Shown here one piece after another: positions 17,498 through 26,781 of a stretch of DNA of 61,826 bases. The notes below the pieces were generated by a model. The model ran no database searches. It worked only from the letters and a program-made list of their open reading frames with translations, and had not been told where the DNA came from. The DNA lies in contig USNR01000002.1 in NCBI GenBank assembly GCA_900556135.1, positions 1 through 61,826 on the forward strand. The letters are read 5' to 3'. The DNA is from an uncultured Clostridium sp. (lineage in GTDB: Bacteria; Bacillota; Clostridia; TANB77; CAG-508). Both the position numbers and the translations under genes were made by a program. The first letter of the stretch is position 1. Each line of letters starts with the position of its first letter.

Positions 17498-18760
17498 TCA
17501 GTTAAGCCCTGCTGTAAAGCCCGTTGAGTATGCTATTTGTAAATTAAATCCTCCTGTATAAGCATCTACATCAATAACTTCTCCAGCAAAATACAATCCT
17601 TCTACTATTTTAGATTCCATTGTTTTAGGATTAATTTCTTTTATATTTACTCCTCCTGATGTTACAATACCTTCTTCTATCGGTCTAAACCCAGATATAG
17701 TTATTCTAAAGTTTTTTAATAATTCAACTATTTTATTTCTCTCTTGTTTTGTTATTTCATTAACCTTTTTTCCCCCATTAATTCCTGATAATTGAATTAT
17801 CGGTTCTATCATTTTTTGTGGTAATAACGCTCCTAAACTATTTTTAAACTCTTTGTTTTTACTCTCATTAAAATCCCTTTGTAGTCTTAAATCTAACTTT
17901 TCTGGTGTAAGTGCTGGTTTTAAATCTATCATTAGTTGTATATTTCCCGAATTTAATAACTCGTCAACATTTTTATACCTTAATAGATGTGCAGAAGCAC
18001 TAAGAATTGTTGGTCCAGACACTCCAAAATGAGTAAATAGCATTTCTCCAAAATCTTCATATATTTTTTTATTGGTCTTAGTATCCATTATTTTTATCTT
18101 TACATTTCTTAAAGATAACCCCTGTAAATTTTTACATAGTTCTAAGTATTTGCCTTTTGCGGTCAAAGGAACTAATGATGGTTTTATTGTAGTTATTGTA
18201 TGTCCCAATTTTTTTGCTATTTCATAGCCATCACCTGTTGAACCTGTTAATGGGTACGTTGCTCCACCTGTTGCTATTATAATTTTGCCTGCAATTAACT
18301 TCTCTTCTTTACCATTATGAATATATTTAACTTTATCTACCTTTCCATCTTTACACTCAATTCCTGTTACTTTTGAATTTAGTATAATATTTACTTTTAA
18401 TCTTCTTAGTTCTTTTTCAAAAGCCCTCAATACATCTAAAGACTTATCTGAAACAGGAAATATTCTATTGCCTCTTTCTTCTTTTACTTCTACTCCATTT
18501 TTCCTCATCAATCTCATAATGTCTTCATTAGAAAAGTTTTGGAACGCACTATATAAAAACCTACCATTTCCTGGAATGTTTGCTATAAAGTCATTTATAT
18601 TCAAACTGCTAGTTATATTGCATCTTCCTTTTCCAGTTATAAGTAATTTCTTTCCTAACTTTTCATTTTTTTCAATTATCCATACTTCATTACCTAATTC
18701 TGCAGAACTTATGGCAGACATCATTCCTGCCGGTCCTCCACCTATTACTATTACTTTCAC
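17498..18760 (-). CDS. BaiN/HI0933-family NAD(P)/FAD-dependent oxidoreductase
   Basis: 420 residues starting with GTG after SD AAAGGAAG. The N-terminal Rossmann dinucleotide motif VIGGGPAGMMSAISSAELG and the family signature LGKKLLITGKGRCNIT are present, as are a second nucleotide region (IIATGGATYPLTGSTGDGYEIAKKLGH is the central part) and the C-terminal FAD motif GLYFAGEVIDVDAYTGGFNLQIAY. This family comprises soluble flavoproteins; some members reduce bile-acid or other unsaturated rings, but most are uncharacterised, so the substrate is open. It follows the YnbB-like gene by 36 bases and is probably co-transcribed with it. Confidence 0.88.
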   Translation of the reverse strand: MKVIVIGGGPAGMMSAISSAELGNEVWIIEKNEKLGKKLLITGKGRCNITSSLNINDFIANIPGNGRFLYSAFQNFSNEDIMRLMRKNGVEVKEERGNRIFPVSDKSLDVLRAFEKELRRLKVNIILNSKVTGIECKDGKVDKVKYIHNGKEEKLIAGKIIIATGGATYPLTGSTGDGYEIAKKLGHTITTIKPSLVPLTAKGKYLELCKNLQGLSLRNVKIKIMDTKTNKKIYEDFGEMLFTHFGVSGPTILSASAHLLRYKNVDELLNSGNIQLMIDLKPALTPEKLDLRLQRDFNESKNKEFKNSLGALLPQKMIEPIIQLSGINGGKKVNEITKQERNKIVELLKNFRITISGFRPIEEGIVTSGGVNIKEINPKTMESKIVEGLYFAGEVIDVDAYTGGFNLQIAYSTGFTAGLN

Positions 18761-18796
18761 TAAAAAAACTTCCTTTTATAATCTTTTTATCAACAC

Positions 18797-20023
18797 TTAT
18801 TTTAATAAATTTTCTACTGCTTTTTCCAATCCTATTTTTCCATATTGATACGTTAAGCTTCCCTGTTGAAAACCAACATATGGAGGACGTAATGGCCCAT
18901 CACAGCTTAATTCTATTGATGAACCTTGAGTAAAGCTTCCTGCTGCCATTATAATTTGATCTGTGTAACCCGGCATATCTCCTGGTTCTGGTAGAGAATC
19001 AGAATCTATAGGCGAACCCATTTGTATTCCTTGACAATATTTTATAAGCTTATCTCTATCATTAAATTCAATAGTTTGTACAATATCTGTCCTTGGCTCA
19101 TTATATTTTGGTTCTACTCCATATCCTAAATCTTCTAAAACCTTACTTGTTAATATTGCTGTTTTTACACTTGCATTTACAACACTTGGTGCAAAAAATA
19201 ATCCCTGTAATATACTTTTATTAATTCCTAGAGTTGGTCCAACTTCTTTTCCTTCTCCGGGTGCAGTTAATCTTTCTCCTGCAAGTTCTACTAAATCTTT
19301 TCTTCCTGCTATGTATGCACCATTTGGAGCTATTCCTCCACCTAGATTTTTTATAAGTGAACCAACTATTACATCGGCTCCAACCTCTAGCGGTTCTTTT
19401 TCATTTACAAATTCACAATAGCAATTATCTATCATTATTATTACATCATTATCCACGGCTCTAATGCAATTTATTACTTTTTCAACTTTCTCTAAAGATA
19501 TACTTTTTCTTAACGCATATCCTTTTGATCTCTGTATTTCTATAAGCTTTATTTTTTCATTTTTTAAAGTTTCTGTAACTTTTTCATAATCAAAATCATC
19601 ATCAATTAAATCTATTTGTTTATAATTCACTCCAAATGACTTTAATGAGCTTTTGTTCTCTGTAAGCCCAATAACCTCATCAAGAGTATCATATGGTTTT
19701 CCATTTATACTAAGCATTGTATCACCTGGACGCAAAAACGCAAATAAAGCCACTGTTAAAGCATGTGTACCAGATATAAATTGACTTCTAACTAAGCTAT
19801 CCTCAGCATGTAAAATCTCTGAATATACCGCTTCTATTTTTTCTCTTCCTATATCATTATATCCATAGCCAGTTGTTGTACCAAAATGTATATCTGATAT
19901 ATGATTATTTTGAAAAGCCCTCAACACTTTTTTACTATTAAATTCACATATTTCATCAGCTCTTTTCAATTGTTCTTTTGCTGTTTCTTCTGCACTTTTT
20001 ATTAATCCTTCTACTTTATTCAT
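18797..20023 (-). CDS. PLP-dependent YnbB/methionine-gamma-lyase-like protein
   Basis: 408 residues of the Cys/Met-metabolism fold-type I family once called aluminium resistance proteins. Visible features are the substrate-side motif HFGTTTGYGYNDIGR near residue 47, the cofactor-stacking region SQFISGTHALTVALFAFLRPGD, the Asp that binds the pyridine ring in IMIDNCYCEFV, and the Schiff-base Lys in VGSLIKNLGGGIAP near residue 227. The protein probably acts on sulfur amino acids or another beta/gamma-substituted amino acid; the reaction has not been settled for the family. It heads a likely operon with the BaiN-like gene. In Bacillus the homologue lies near glnR/glnA; here that context is absent. 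Confidence 0.85.
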   Translation of the reverse strand: MNKVEGLIKSAEETAKEQLKRADEICEFNSKKVLRAFQNNHISDIHFGTTTGYGYNDIGREKIEAVYSEILHAEDSLVRSQFISGTHALTVALFAFLRPGDTMLSINGKPYDTLDEVIGLTENKSSLKSFGVNYKQIDLIDDDFDYEKVTETLKNEKIKLIEIQRSKGYALRKSISLEKVEKVINCIRAVDNDVIIMIDNCYCEFVNEKEPLEVGADVIVGSLIKNLGGGIAPNGAYIAGRKDLVELAGERLTAPGEGKEVGPTLGINKSILQGLFFAPSVVNASVKTAILTSKVLEDLGYGVEPKYNEPRTDIVQTIEFNDRDKLIKYCQGIQMGSPIDSDSLPEPGDMPGYTDQIIMAAGSFTQGSSIELSCDGPLRPPYVGFQQGSLTYQYGKIGLEKAVENLLK

Positions 20024-20089
20024 TTTTCAATCCTTCCTAAAATCACATGCAGGTTCAGATTTTATTCTTTGCCTGCATACTCAAATATT

Positions 20090-21922
20090 TTATTTTGTTA
20101 TATCATTTGAATAACAATCTAATTCATAATCAGCACTCTTTTTATAATACTCTCCTATAAACGTAGGGTTTGCATCTGTAATTGTATAAACAGGTTCTTT
20201 TATTACTTGTTTATTTCCGTCTATAACTCCCCATTTTCCGTCTTTTTTTATTGCTGCAAATCCATATTCATTTACGTCCATTGCCATATCATAAATATAA
20301 TCTACAACAACATTTCCGCTTATATCAACATATCCCCATTTTTCATTTTGCTTTTGTGCAAATATTGAATTATTTGTAAATAAGTCCTGAGCCTTTTTTA
20401 CATTACCATCATAATCAACATACATCATTGTATCATCTGATAAAATTTTAATATAATTATCTTTTAAATATATATGTGCATTCTTGGTTTCTGCTACTTT
20501 TTCAATATTCTTATTATATATTTCACTTATTCCAGTATCCGAATTTGTAGCTTGTATTATATTGGTTCCATTTATGTTTTGAACAACACTATATTTATTC
20601 TCTAAAACTTTTCTTCCTGTGTAATCAATCAATCCAGATTTATTTTCATCTGTAAATATAAAATATTTATCAAATACGTATTCTATATAAGAATATTTAT
20701 TATCTATAAGAGTAGTATTAGAACTATCAACTACACCATATTTCCCTTGATTATTTATTGTAATATAATAATCATTTGATTTTGTTGGCATTATACTTGT
20801 GTAATTGAAATCCTTTTTTATATTTCCATTAGCATCAAATACCAATCCTTTTCCGTCTTTTGTTGCCGTAATAATAGTTCCAGCAAATGTCAAATCATCA
20901 TACTGAATAGGCAAAATCATATTTCCATATAAATCATATACACCATATTTTCCATTTTGTTCTATCGCTAAAATCTGATTAGTATTATCATACTCGATTG
21001 ATTCATATTCATTTTTTATAATGCTTTGTCCATTTTTATATAATCCTGTTTTACCATTTTCTACAGTTATTAAATATGCAATTGAATCATTTTTAATATT
21101 CGTAATTCTTTTTATTGAATTATACTTACAATCCAACACTGTTTTTCCATTATAACTTATATATCCATAGGATGTTCCCTCTTCTGACTTTTTGCTTACA
21201 ATATATCCTGCATTTTCATATTTACTTGTTTGGTCATTATAATATCCATCTGTCGAAATTGTATCATATTCTGATTTCAACACAACTTCTCCATTTAATT
21301 TTATTAAACCATATTTTTCATTTTGTTTAATTTTTAATATTCCATCTTTATAATCTAAAGTTTCTATAGAATCATATATCGCCTTTGTTACTTGCTTACC
21401 ACTAGTAGTAATTATTCCATACTTTTCTCCTTCTTTATATTTTAAAATAGCTGTTTGATATGACCATCCGATTGAAGTATTATTACTTGGTATTGCAGTT
21501 ACATTAGAATATTTCGAATATATTTCATCTCCTTTTTCATTAAGTACCTTAGAATTATATGATTTAACACTAGTATCATAATCATATAAACATACAAATA
21601 TTGCTTTTTCTGGGTTTGGTATTTGAATGTAATCATACTCTGGTTTTATTACAATCTTGCCTGTTTTATCTAATACTCCAGTTTTTCCGTTTTCAGATAT
21701 TATAAAATAGTTATATTCTGAAATTTCGGTTTCTTTAATTTTTATTTTTCTGTTTTTTAGAGCCACAATTATACCAGCAACAACAGCTATAGCCAATATC
21801 CATATTATCAATTTTTTTACCAATACTTTTTTATTAGGTTTTCTTCTTTTACTGCCTTCCTTTACAGTTTTTCTAATATCGTCGGCCATTTCTCTTTTTA
21901 GTTTTTCGTTTTGTCTGCTCAT
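20090..21922 (-). CDS. Membrane-anchored WG-repeat protein
   Basis: 610 residues from ATG 21922, chosen for SD GAGGGGGAT 3 bases before it; the frame starts 6 codons higher at 21940, inside the SD region. A basic N-terminus (residues 1-42) precedes one membrane segment (LIIWILAIAVVAGIIVAL). The rest is about eleven WG/KWG-type repeats of roughly 40-50 residues, each of the form KYG(V/L)I(D)..G..V(I/L)...YD.I, e.g. KTGVLDKTGKIVIKPEYD, KYGLIKLNGEVVLKSEYD, KWGYVDISGNVVVDYIYD. Such repeats make beta-propeller-like binding surfaces, here probably outside the cell. It is the third gene of a response regulator-histidine kinase operon (11 bases after the kinase), so it may sense or present a signal to the kinase. 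Confidence 0.85.
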   Translation of the reverse strand: MSRQNEKLKREMADDIRKTVKEGSKRRKPNKKVLVKKLIIWILAIAVVAGIIVALKNRKIKIKETEISEYNYFIISENGKTGVLDKTGKIVIKPEYDYIQIPNPEKAIFVCLYDYDTSVKSYNSKVLNEKGDEIYSKYSNVTAIPSNNTSIGWSYQTAILKYKEGEKYGIITTSGKQVTKAIYDSIETLDYKDGILKIKQNEKYGLIKLNGEVVLKSEYDTISTDGYYNDQTSKYENAGYIVSKKSEEGTSYGYISYNGKTVLDCKYNSIKRITNIKNDSIAYLITVENGKTGLYKNGQSIIKNEYESIEYDNTNQILAIEQNGKYGVYDLYGNMILPIQYDDLTFAGTIITATKDGKGLVFDANGNIKKDFNYTSIMPTKSNDYYITINNQGKYGVVDSSNTTLIDNKYSYIEYVFDKYFIFTDENKSGLIDYTGRKVLENKYSVVQNINGTNIIQATNSDTGISEIYNKNIEKVAETKNAHIYLKDNYIKILSDDTMMYVDYDGNVKKAQDLFTNNSIFAQKQNEKWGYVDISGNVVVDYIYDMAMDVNEYGFAAIKKDGKWGVIDGNKQVIKEPVYTITDANPTFIGEYYKKSADYELDCYSNDITK

Positions 21923-21933
21923 TTTATCCCCCT

Positions 21934-23433
21934 CTAACATTCTTTAGATTTTTTTATATCAAAATAGAACTCTACTCCATCTGGTCTATTTATTACTCCA
22001 TATTCTTCATTGTAACTGTTCATTATTGCCTTTACTAATGATAATCCTATTCCAGTTCCACCATCTGCTCTGTTTCTAGAAGCATCAGCTTTGTAAAATC
22101 TTCCCCATATTTTTTCTATATCATCTTCTGCAATATTATCACCAGTGTTAAACACAGACACTCTAATTTTTTCATCTTTATCTTCAAGTTTTATTACTAT
22201 TTGTTTTCTGCCATCCACATCTTTTACATGTTTTATTGCATTTGTAATATAATTGGTAAATGCTTGCTCTATATAAAATGAATCTGCATATACATTTATT
22301 TCTTCTGTATTTTCGAACATTATATTTGCCTGTTTTTCCTCAGACATAACTTTACATTTTCTTATTACTTCATTTATTAATTCGCATATATCAAAAGAAT
22401 CATCATTAAATTCTCTTTTGCCATACTCTATCTTCATCAATTCTAATAATTGTCTTACTAGCTTATCCATTTTGTTTGATTCGTCTAAAATTACTTCTGC
22501 ATAATATTTTTTAGACTCTTCATCACTATTAACATTTTCAACTAAACCTTCAGCATACCCTTGAATTAATGCTATTGGAGTTTTAAGTTCATGAGAAACA
22601 TCAGAGATAAATTGTGTTCTCATTTCATCTATTTTAGATTTTTCTTCAATATCTTTTTCTAATTGATTGTTATTTTTTCTTAATTGTTTTATTGTTCTTT
22701 CCAACTTATCAGACATTTTATTTATGCTTTTTCCAAGCTCATTTATTTCGTCATCTGAATCTGTTATTCTATATTTCTCACTAAAATCTAAATTTGCCAT
22801 TTTATTTGCAATATTGTTTAACTGCAATATTGGCTTTGTAAATTTCTTTGAAATTATAGATGCAATTACTGCAGATAGTAGTATAATAATTGCTCCCATT
22901 ATTAGCAACAAATTATTAGATATCCTTACACTCTCTTCTATCGCAGCTATTGGTATAGATATATATATTAAATAACCATTATCTAATTTTCCTGAAAGTA
23001 ATATGTATTTGATGTCATTTGTAGAGACAATATTAATCGCCATATTATCTTCCACATATATCAACTGCTTGTCTTTTTTTATAAGACTTTGAAATTTCAT
23101 TATATCTTTATTGCTGTTTATTTCATTTGCAAAATTTTGATTTGTGCTATATATTATCAATTCATTATCAGTTTGAATTAATATTTTTACATTATTTTGC
23201 AAAGACATTTTTTCTAGTTTTTCCTCTAGTGGTAATTCCTGCTCATTAAATAAATCATTAATATTTGCATATATTTGTTTTACACTATATATTTTAGAAT
23301 AAGTATAAAAAGACTCTAACACAATGCTATTCGTTAATATAAGAACTACTATTATTGCTGTTATAACACCACTTAAAGTTAGAAACAATCTCATTCTAAC
23401 AGATTTAAATCTTTCACCCATTAATTTTTTCAC
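21934..23433 (-). CDS. Sensor histidine kinase (HAMP-HisKA-HATPase)
   Basis: 499 residues from GTG after SD AGAGGAA. Layout: N-terminal membrane segment (residues 15-35), an extracytoplasmic domain of about 130 residues, a second membrane segment (NLLLIMGAIIILLSAVIASII), HAMP (SKKFTKPILQLNNIANKMANLDFSEKY), the phosphoacceptor His in FISDVSHELKTPIALIQGYAEGL, then the ATPase N, G1 and G2 boxes (NYITNAIKH, SVFNTGDNI, GGTGIGLSLVK). It should autophosphorylate and pass the phosphate to the response regulator encoded 12 bases upstream. The downstream partner is the WG-repeat protein. Its signal is unknown; the arrangement recalls PhoR/VanS-type envelope sensors. Confidence 0.93.
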   Translation of the reverse strand: MKKLMGERFKSVRMRLFLTLSGVITAIIVVLILTNSIVLESFYTYSKIYSVKQIYANINDLFNEQELPLEEKLEKMSLQNNVKILIQTDNELIIYSTNQNFANEINSNKDIMKFQSLIKKDKQLIYVEDNMAINIVSTNDIKYILLSGKLDNGYLIYISIPIAAIEESVRISNNLLLIMGAIIILLSAVIASIISKKFTKPILQLNNIANKMANLDFSEKYRITDSDDEINELGKSINKMSDKLERTIKQLRKNNNQLEKDIEEKSKIDEMRTQFISDVSHELKTPIALIQGYAEGLVENVNSDEESKKYYAEVILDESNKMDKLVRQLLELMKIEYGKREFNDDSFDICELINEVIRKCKVMSEEKQANIMFENTEEINVYADSFYIEQAFTNYITNAIKHVKDVDGRKQIVIKLEDKDEKIRVSVFNTGDNIAEDDIEKIWGRFYKADASRNRADGGTGIGLSLVKAIMNSYNEEYGVINRPDGVEFYFDIKKSKEC

Positions 23434-23445
23434 TTATATTCCTCT

Positions 23446-24123
23446 TTACTTTATTTCAAATTTATATCCAATTCCTCGTATTGTTTCTATATATTTTCCC
23501 TTTTTTCCTAATTTGTGTCTTATCTTTTTTATATGACTATCAATAGTTCTTGAATCTCCATAATAATCGTAATTCCATACATTATTTAAAATCTTGTCTC
23601 TTGATAATGCAATTGATTGATTTTCTACTAAATATGTTAACAGTTCATATTCTCTTAAACTAAGTTCTATTTCTTTCCCTTCAACTCTTACTGTTCTTCC
23701 TTCTTTATCAATCTCTATGCCGCCATAATCTTTTACCTCTTTTTTATCTCCATTTGTTCTTTTTAATATAGCTTCTACTCTTGCCACTAATATTTTAGGA
23801 CTAAATGGTTTAGATATATACTCATCTACGCCTAATTCAAAGCCAAATAGCTCATCTTGTTCTTCTCCTCTAGCAGTTAACATTATAATTGGTACTTTAG
23901 ATGTTTGTCTTATTTGCCTTAATACAGACCACCCATCTAATTTTGGCATCATTACATCAAGTAAAATTAACTGTATTTTATTTTTATTTTCCTCAAATAC
24001 CTTTAGCGCCTCTTCTCCATCACCTGCTTCTAATGTTAAGAAATTTTTTTGTTTCAAAAAGTCTTTTATTAAACTTCTCATTCTTTGTTCGTCATCTACA
24101 ATAAGTATATATTTGCTATCCAT
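23446..24123 (-). CDS. OmpR/PhoB-family response regulator
   Basis: 225 residues from ATG 24123 (SD GGAGG, 5 bases away; a longer frame from 24135 would include this SD). The receiver has the acidic pair IVDDEQRMR, the phosphoacceptor Asp in IQLILLDVMMPKLDGW, Thr in IIMLTARGEEQD and Lys in YISKPFSPKILVARV. The C-terminal winged helix is intact: LSLREYELLTYLVENQSIALSRDKILNNVWNYDYYGDSRTIDSHIKKIRHKLG is its core, ending ETIRGIGYKFE. It heads the three-gene operon with the histidine kinase and WG-repeat protein and is probably the transcriptional output of that system. Confidence 0.94.
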   Translation of the reverse strand: MDSKYILIVDDEQRMRSLIKDFLKQKNFLTLEAGDGEEALKVFEENKNKIQLILLDVMMPKLDGWSVLRQIRQTSKVPIIMLTARGEEQDELFGFELGVDEYISKPFSPKILVARVEAILKRTNGDKKEVKDYGGIEIDKEGRTVRVEGKEIELSLREYELLTYLVENQSIALSRDKILNNVWNYDYYGDSRTIDSHIKKIRHKLGKKGKYIETIRGIGYKFEIK

Positions 24124-24218
24124 AAAAACCTCCAAATTGTCTTTAATCTTAATAAAATTCTTACATATTTTATAACATTTTTGTGTCTTTAGTATGTCCT
24201 TATTACAAAATTTTATTA

Positions 24219-24251
24219 TTTATTAGGAAAGCTGGCTTATCTTTCTAATAA
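24219..24251 (-). terminator. Intrinsic terminator of the nucleoside deaminase gene
   Basis: On the minus strand TTATTAGAAAG (including the TAG stop) pairs with CTTTCCTAATAA across a 9-base loop, followed by an AT-rich tail. Confidence 0.65.
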
Positions 24252-24772
24252 ATTGTTTTATCTTCTTTTTTATTCCAAACTTTAAAAGGTTCTTTACATT
24301 CATAATCAATTAATTGAATTTCATTTATCAATTCTGGATTTGTTCCTTGCAAATATTCTAAAATATTATCGTCTCTAAATCCGCTAGTTGTTGCTTCATC
24401 ATAAGATTCCGAATAATATATTGTTGGTATACTTGCCCAACAAGCTGCCGACAAACACATAGGGCAACTTTTTGCTGTAGTTACTAATATACAATTATCT
24501 AAACGTTCAGTATTTAACATTTTACAAGCTTTTCTTATTGCATTAACTTCTGCATGAGCAGTTGGATCTTTAGTTTTCAAAACACTGTTGCTTTCTATTA
24601 CTAAAATTATATATCTACCATTATCTTTTTTATAAATAATACCTGCACCAAAAGGTCCTCCTACATTTGTTTTTACCCCAACTATAGCCTGTTTTGATGC
24701 CAATTTATACACATCTCTTACACACTCTTCTAAATTATCGTACTCACTATTTTCTTGTTCATAATTAAACAT
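24245..24772 (-). CDS. Cytidine/guanine deaminase-like nucleoside deaminase
   Basis: 175 residues from ATG 24772, picked for SD GGGAGG; the frame continues upstream to 24817 without an SD. The zinc site of the CDA superfamily is complete: HAEVNAIRKACKML (His ligand and catalytic Glu) and SCPMCLSAACWA (two Cys ligands). The spacing, the GGPFGAGIIYK segment and the C-terminal YSESYDEATTSGFRDDNI motif point to the guanine deaminase (GuaD/YkoA)-like branch rather than tRNA adenosine deaminase. It would deaminate a purine base in the cytoplasm. It stands alone, divergent from the amylase gene. Confidence 0.85.
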   Translation of the reverse strand: MFNYEQENSEYDNLEECVRDVYKLASKQAIVGVKTNVGGPFGAGIIYKKDNGRYIILVIESNSVLKTKDPTAHAEVNAIRKACKMLNTERLDNCILVTTAKSCPMCLSAACWASIPTIYYSESYDEATTSGFRDDNILEYLQGTNPELINEIQLIDYECKEPFKVWNKKEDKTIY

Positions 24773-24909
24773 TATCTTGCCTCCCTTTTGCCCCTTATAT
24801 TTTATACAATTTTTCAATAAATTTCTACCTTTTTATACAAATTTATAAATTTTATGCTATAATTACTCTTGAATTAACCAAAAGATATAAAGTAAAGGAA
24901 TGATTTATT

Positions 24910-26373
24910 TTGAAAAATACAAATGAAACTATGATGCAATTCTTTGAGTGGTATTTAAAACCAGATTGCTCACATTGGAATAGAACTGCCAGTCAAGCTA
25001 ATTATCTAGCTAATATTGGCATAAACTATATATGGCTTCCACCAGCTTATAAGGGTTCTTCTGGAGTTACTGATACAGGATATGGAGTTTACGACTTATA
25101 CGATTTAGGTGAGTTTGACCAGAAGGGTGAAAAGAAAACAAAATACGGTTCAAAGGAAGAATATTTGCAAGCAATAAAAGTTCTTAGAGGCAATGGTATA
25201 AAAGTACTTGCTGATATTGTTTTTAATCACAAAATGGGTGCAGATGAAACCGAAGATGTAATTGCTGTTGAGTATAATCCTCAGAATAGAAACGAACCAA
25301 TTGGTGAACCACACTTAATTAAAGCTTGGACTAAATTTACTTTTCCTGGAAGAGGCAATCAGTATTCAGACTTTAAATGGAATTGGACACATTTTCACGG
25401 TGTAGATTGGGATGAAAATTCTAAAAGAACATCTATATATGGATTTTATGGAAGACATTGGGATAACTTAGTAGATACAGAAAATGGGAACTTCGATTAT
25501 CTAATGGGTTGTGATGTAGATTTAAATAATGTTGATGTTGTGGAAGAACTTATACACTGGGCTAAATGGTATTTAAATTTAACCAATATAGACGGTTTTC
25601 GTATAGATGCGGTAAAACATATACGCGCTTCATTTTTTGATGATTGGCTAAAAGTTCTAAAAGCCGATACTTCAAAAGAATTGTTTTCTATTGGAGAATA
25701 TTGGAGTACTAATTTAGACTCATTAAAAAATTATTTAAAAGAAACTAGTAATATGATTTCCTTGTTTGATGTACCTTTACACTACAATTTTTATTCTGCT
25801 TGCTATAGTAACGGAACATATGATATGAGAAAAATTTTTGATAACACACTTGTAAAAGAAGTTCCAGATAAAGCTGTAACTTTTGTAGATAATCACGACA
25901 CAGAGCCTGGTCAATCATTAGAATCATGGGTTGCAGATTGGTTTAAACCTCTTGCTTATTCATTAATACTTCTTAGAAAAGACGGTTTACCTTGTATTTT
26001 TTATGGAGACTTATATGGAATACCTTATAAATCAATTTCTGCTAAAAAAGATATGTTAGAAAAAATGTTAAAAGCTAGAAAATATTTTGCTTATGGAAAT
26101 CAAACAGATTATTTCGACGACCCTAATGTTATCGGCTGGGTACGCCAAGGTGATGTAGATCATCCAGACTCAGGAATGGCAGTACTACTTACAAACGGAA
26201 ATGGTGGAAACAAAATAATGAATGTTGGCAAACGTTTATCTAATACTATATTTTATGATTGCACTGGAAATGTAAAAGAACCTGTTTATGTAGATTCTGA
26301 AGGAAATGGAATTTTCTATGTAAATGGTGGCAGTGTTTCTGTTTGGATAAAAAAAGATAATATTTATGATTAA
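24910..26373 (+). CDS. Cytoplasmic alpha-amylase, GH13 subfamily 5-like
   Basis: 487 residues starting with TTG 9 bases after SD AAAGGAA. The four GH13 regions are in order: DIVFNHKMG (near 102), GFRIDAVKH with nucleophile Asp233, FSIGEYW with acid/base Glu263, and FVDNHDTEPGQ with Asp330. The N-terminal MMQFFEWYLKPDCSHWNR and the long B domain are typical of AmyS-type liquefying amylases. There is no signal peptide, so it probably works on internal glycogen or on imported maltodextrins. Like many intracellular relatives it has only domains A, B and C. It stands alone, with an inverted repeat (26382-26417) just after the stop that lacks a T-run on this strand. Confidence 0.93.
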   Translation: MKNTNETMMQFFEWYLKPDCSHWNRTASQANYLANIGINYIWLPPAYKGSSGVTDTGYGVYDLYDLGEFDQKGEKKTKYGSKEEYLQAIKVLRGNGIKVLADIVFNHKMGADETEDVIAVEYNPQNRNEPIGEPHLIKAWTKFTFPGRGNQYSDFKWNWTHFHGVDWDENSKRTSIYGFYGRHWDNLVDTENGNFDYLMGCDVDLNNVDVVEELIHWAKWYLNLTNIDGFRIDAVKHIRASFFDDWLKVLKADTSKELFSIGEYWSTNLDSLKNYLKETSNMISLFDVPLHYNFYSACYSNGTYDMRKIFDNTLVKEVPDKAVTFVDNHDTEPGQSLESWVADWFKPLAYSLILLRKDGLPCIFYGDLYGIPYKSISAKKDMLEKMLKARKYFAYGNQTDYFDDPNVIGWVRQGDVDHPDSGMAVLLTNGNGGNKIMNVGKRLSNTIFYDCTGNVKEPVYVDSEGNGIFYVNGGSVSVWIKKDNIYD

Positions 26374-26419
26374 TGTATTTTATATAATAGAAAAGTTTCA
26401 TAACTTTCCTATTATATAA

Positions 26420-26452
26420 AAAAATAAAAACCAGGTTAATTATAACCTGGCT
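26420..26452 (-). terminator. Intrinsic terminator of the GC-rich orphan gene
   Basis: CCAGGTT/AACCTGG with a 6-base loop, followed on the minus strand by TTTTTATTTTTTT, ten bases after the stop. Confidence 0.88.
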
Positions 26453-26461
26453 TTTACTGGC

Positions 26462-26710
26462 TTAACGGCTAGCATCGGGATAACCCTTGATAACACCTGT
26501 TGCCTTATCAGGCCCATTGCCTACGGTAACAAAAACTGTCACATTCGGCTCTGCACTCGCCTCCATCTCAGGCTCGCAGGCATTCTCGCGAGAATTCCTT
26601 GCATGGCTCTGGATTTCCTCCAAGACCTCGCCAGGTTCCCTTTCTCTCATAGAGCTCGCTCTACGAGACCGCATTACCGCCTTATTAACTACATTATTAA
26701 TTCTTGCCAT
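26462..26710 (-). CDS. GC-rich orphan small protein (82 aa)
   Basis: 82 residues, not recognised. The N-terminal 45 residues are helical and strongly charged (NNVVNKAVMRSRRASSMRER, then EPGEVLEEIQSHARNSRE), and the tail is a short predicted beta region (NVTVFVTVGNGPDKATGVIKGYP). No signal peptide or membrane segment. It has a full expression context: a promoter TTGATT-17-TATAAT, a strong SD AAGGAGGT and an immediate terminator, so it is a real monocistronic gene. Its composition (a sampled line is about 55% G+C) is far from its neighbours (about 30%) and its codons (CGA, CGC, GCC) are unlike theirs, which suggests transfer or unusual selection. Confidence 0.72.
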   Translation of the reverse strand: MARINNVVNKAVMRSRRASSMREREPGEVLEEIQSHARNSRENACEPEMEASAEPNVTVFVTVGNGPDKATGVIKGYPDASR

Positions 26711-26742
26711 TTTTAATGTACCTCCTTGAAGTTGATTTATAT

Positions 26743-26771
26743 ATTATAGCACACTTTTGTAAAAAAATCAA
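26743..26771 (-). promoter_or_regulatory. Promoter of the 82-aa orphan gene
   Basis: Minus-strand TTGATT (26766-26771), 17-base spacer with TG one base before the -10, and TATAAT (26743-26748), 33 bases before the start codon. Confidence 0.75.
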
Positions 26772-26781
26772 ATGAATTCCT

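Noticed and set aside
26382..26417. Terminator of the amylase gene
   Set aside because: A good stem is present, but on the plus strand it is followed by A-rich and not T-rich sequence, so only an inverted repeat can be claimed.
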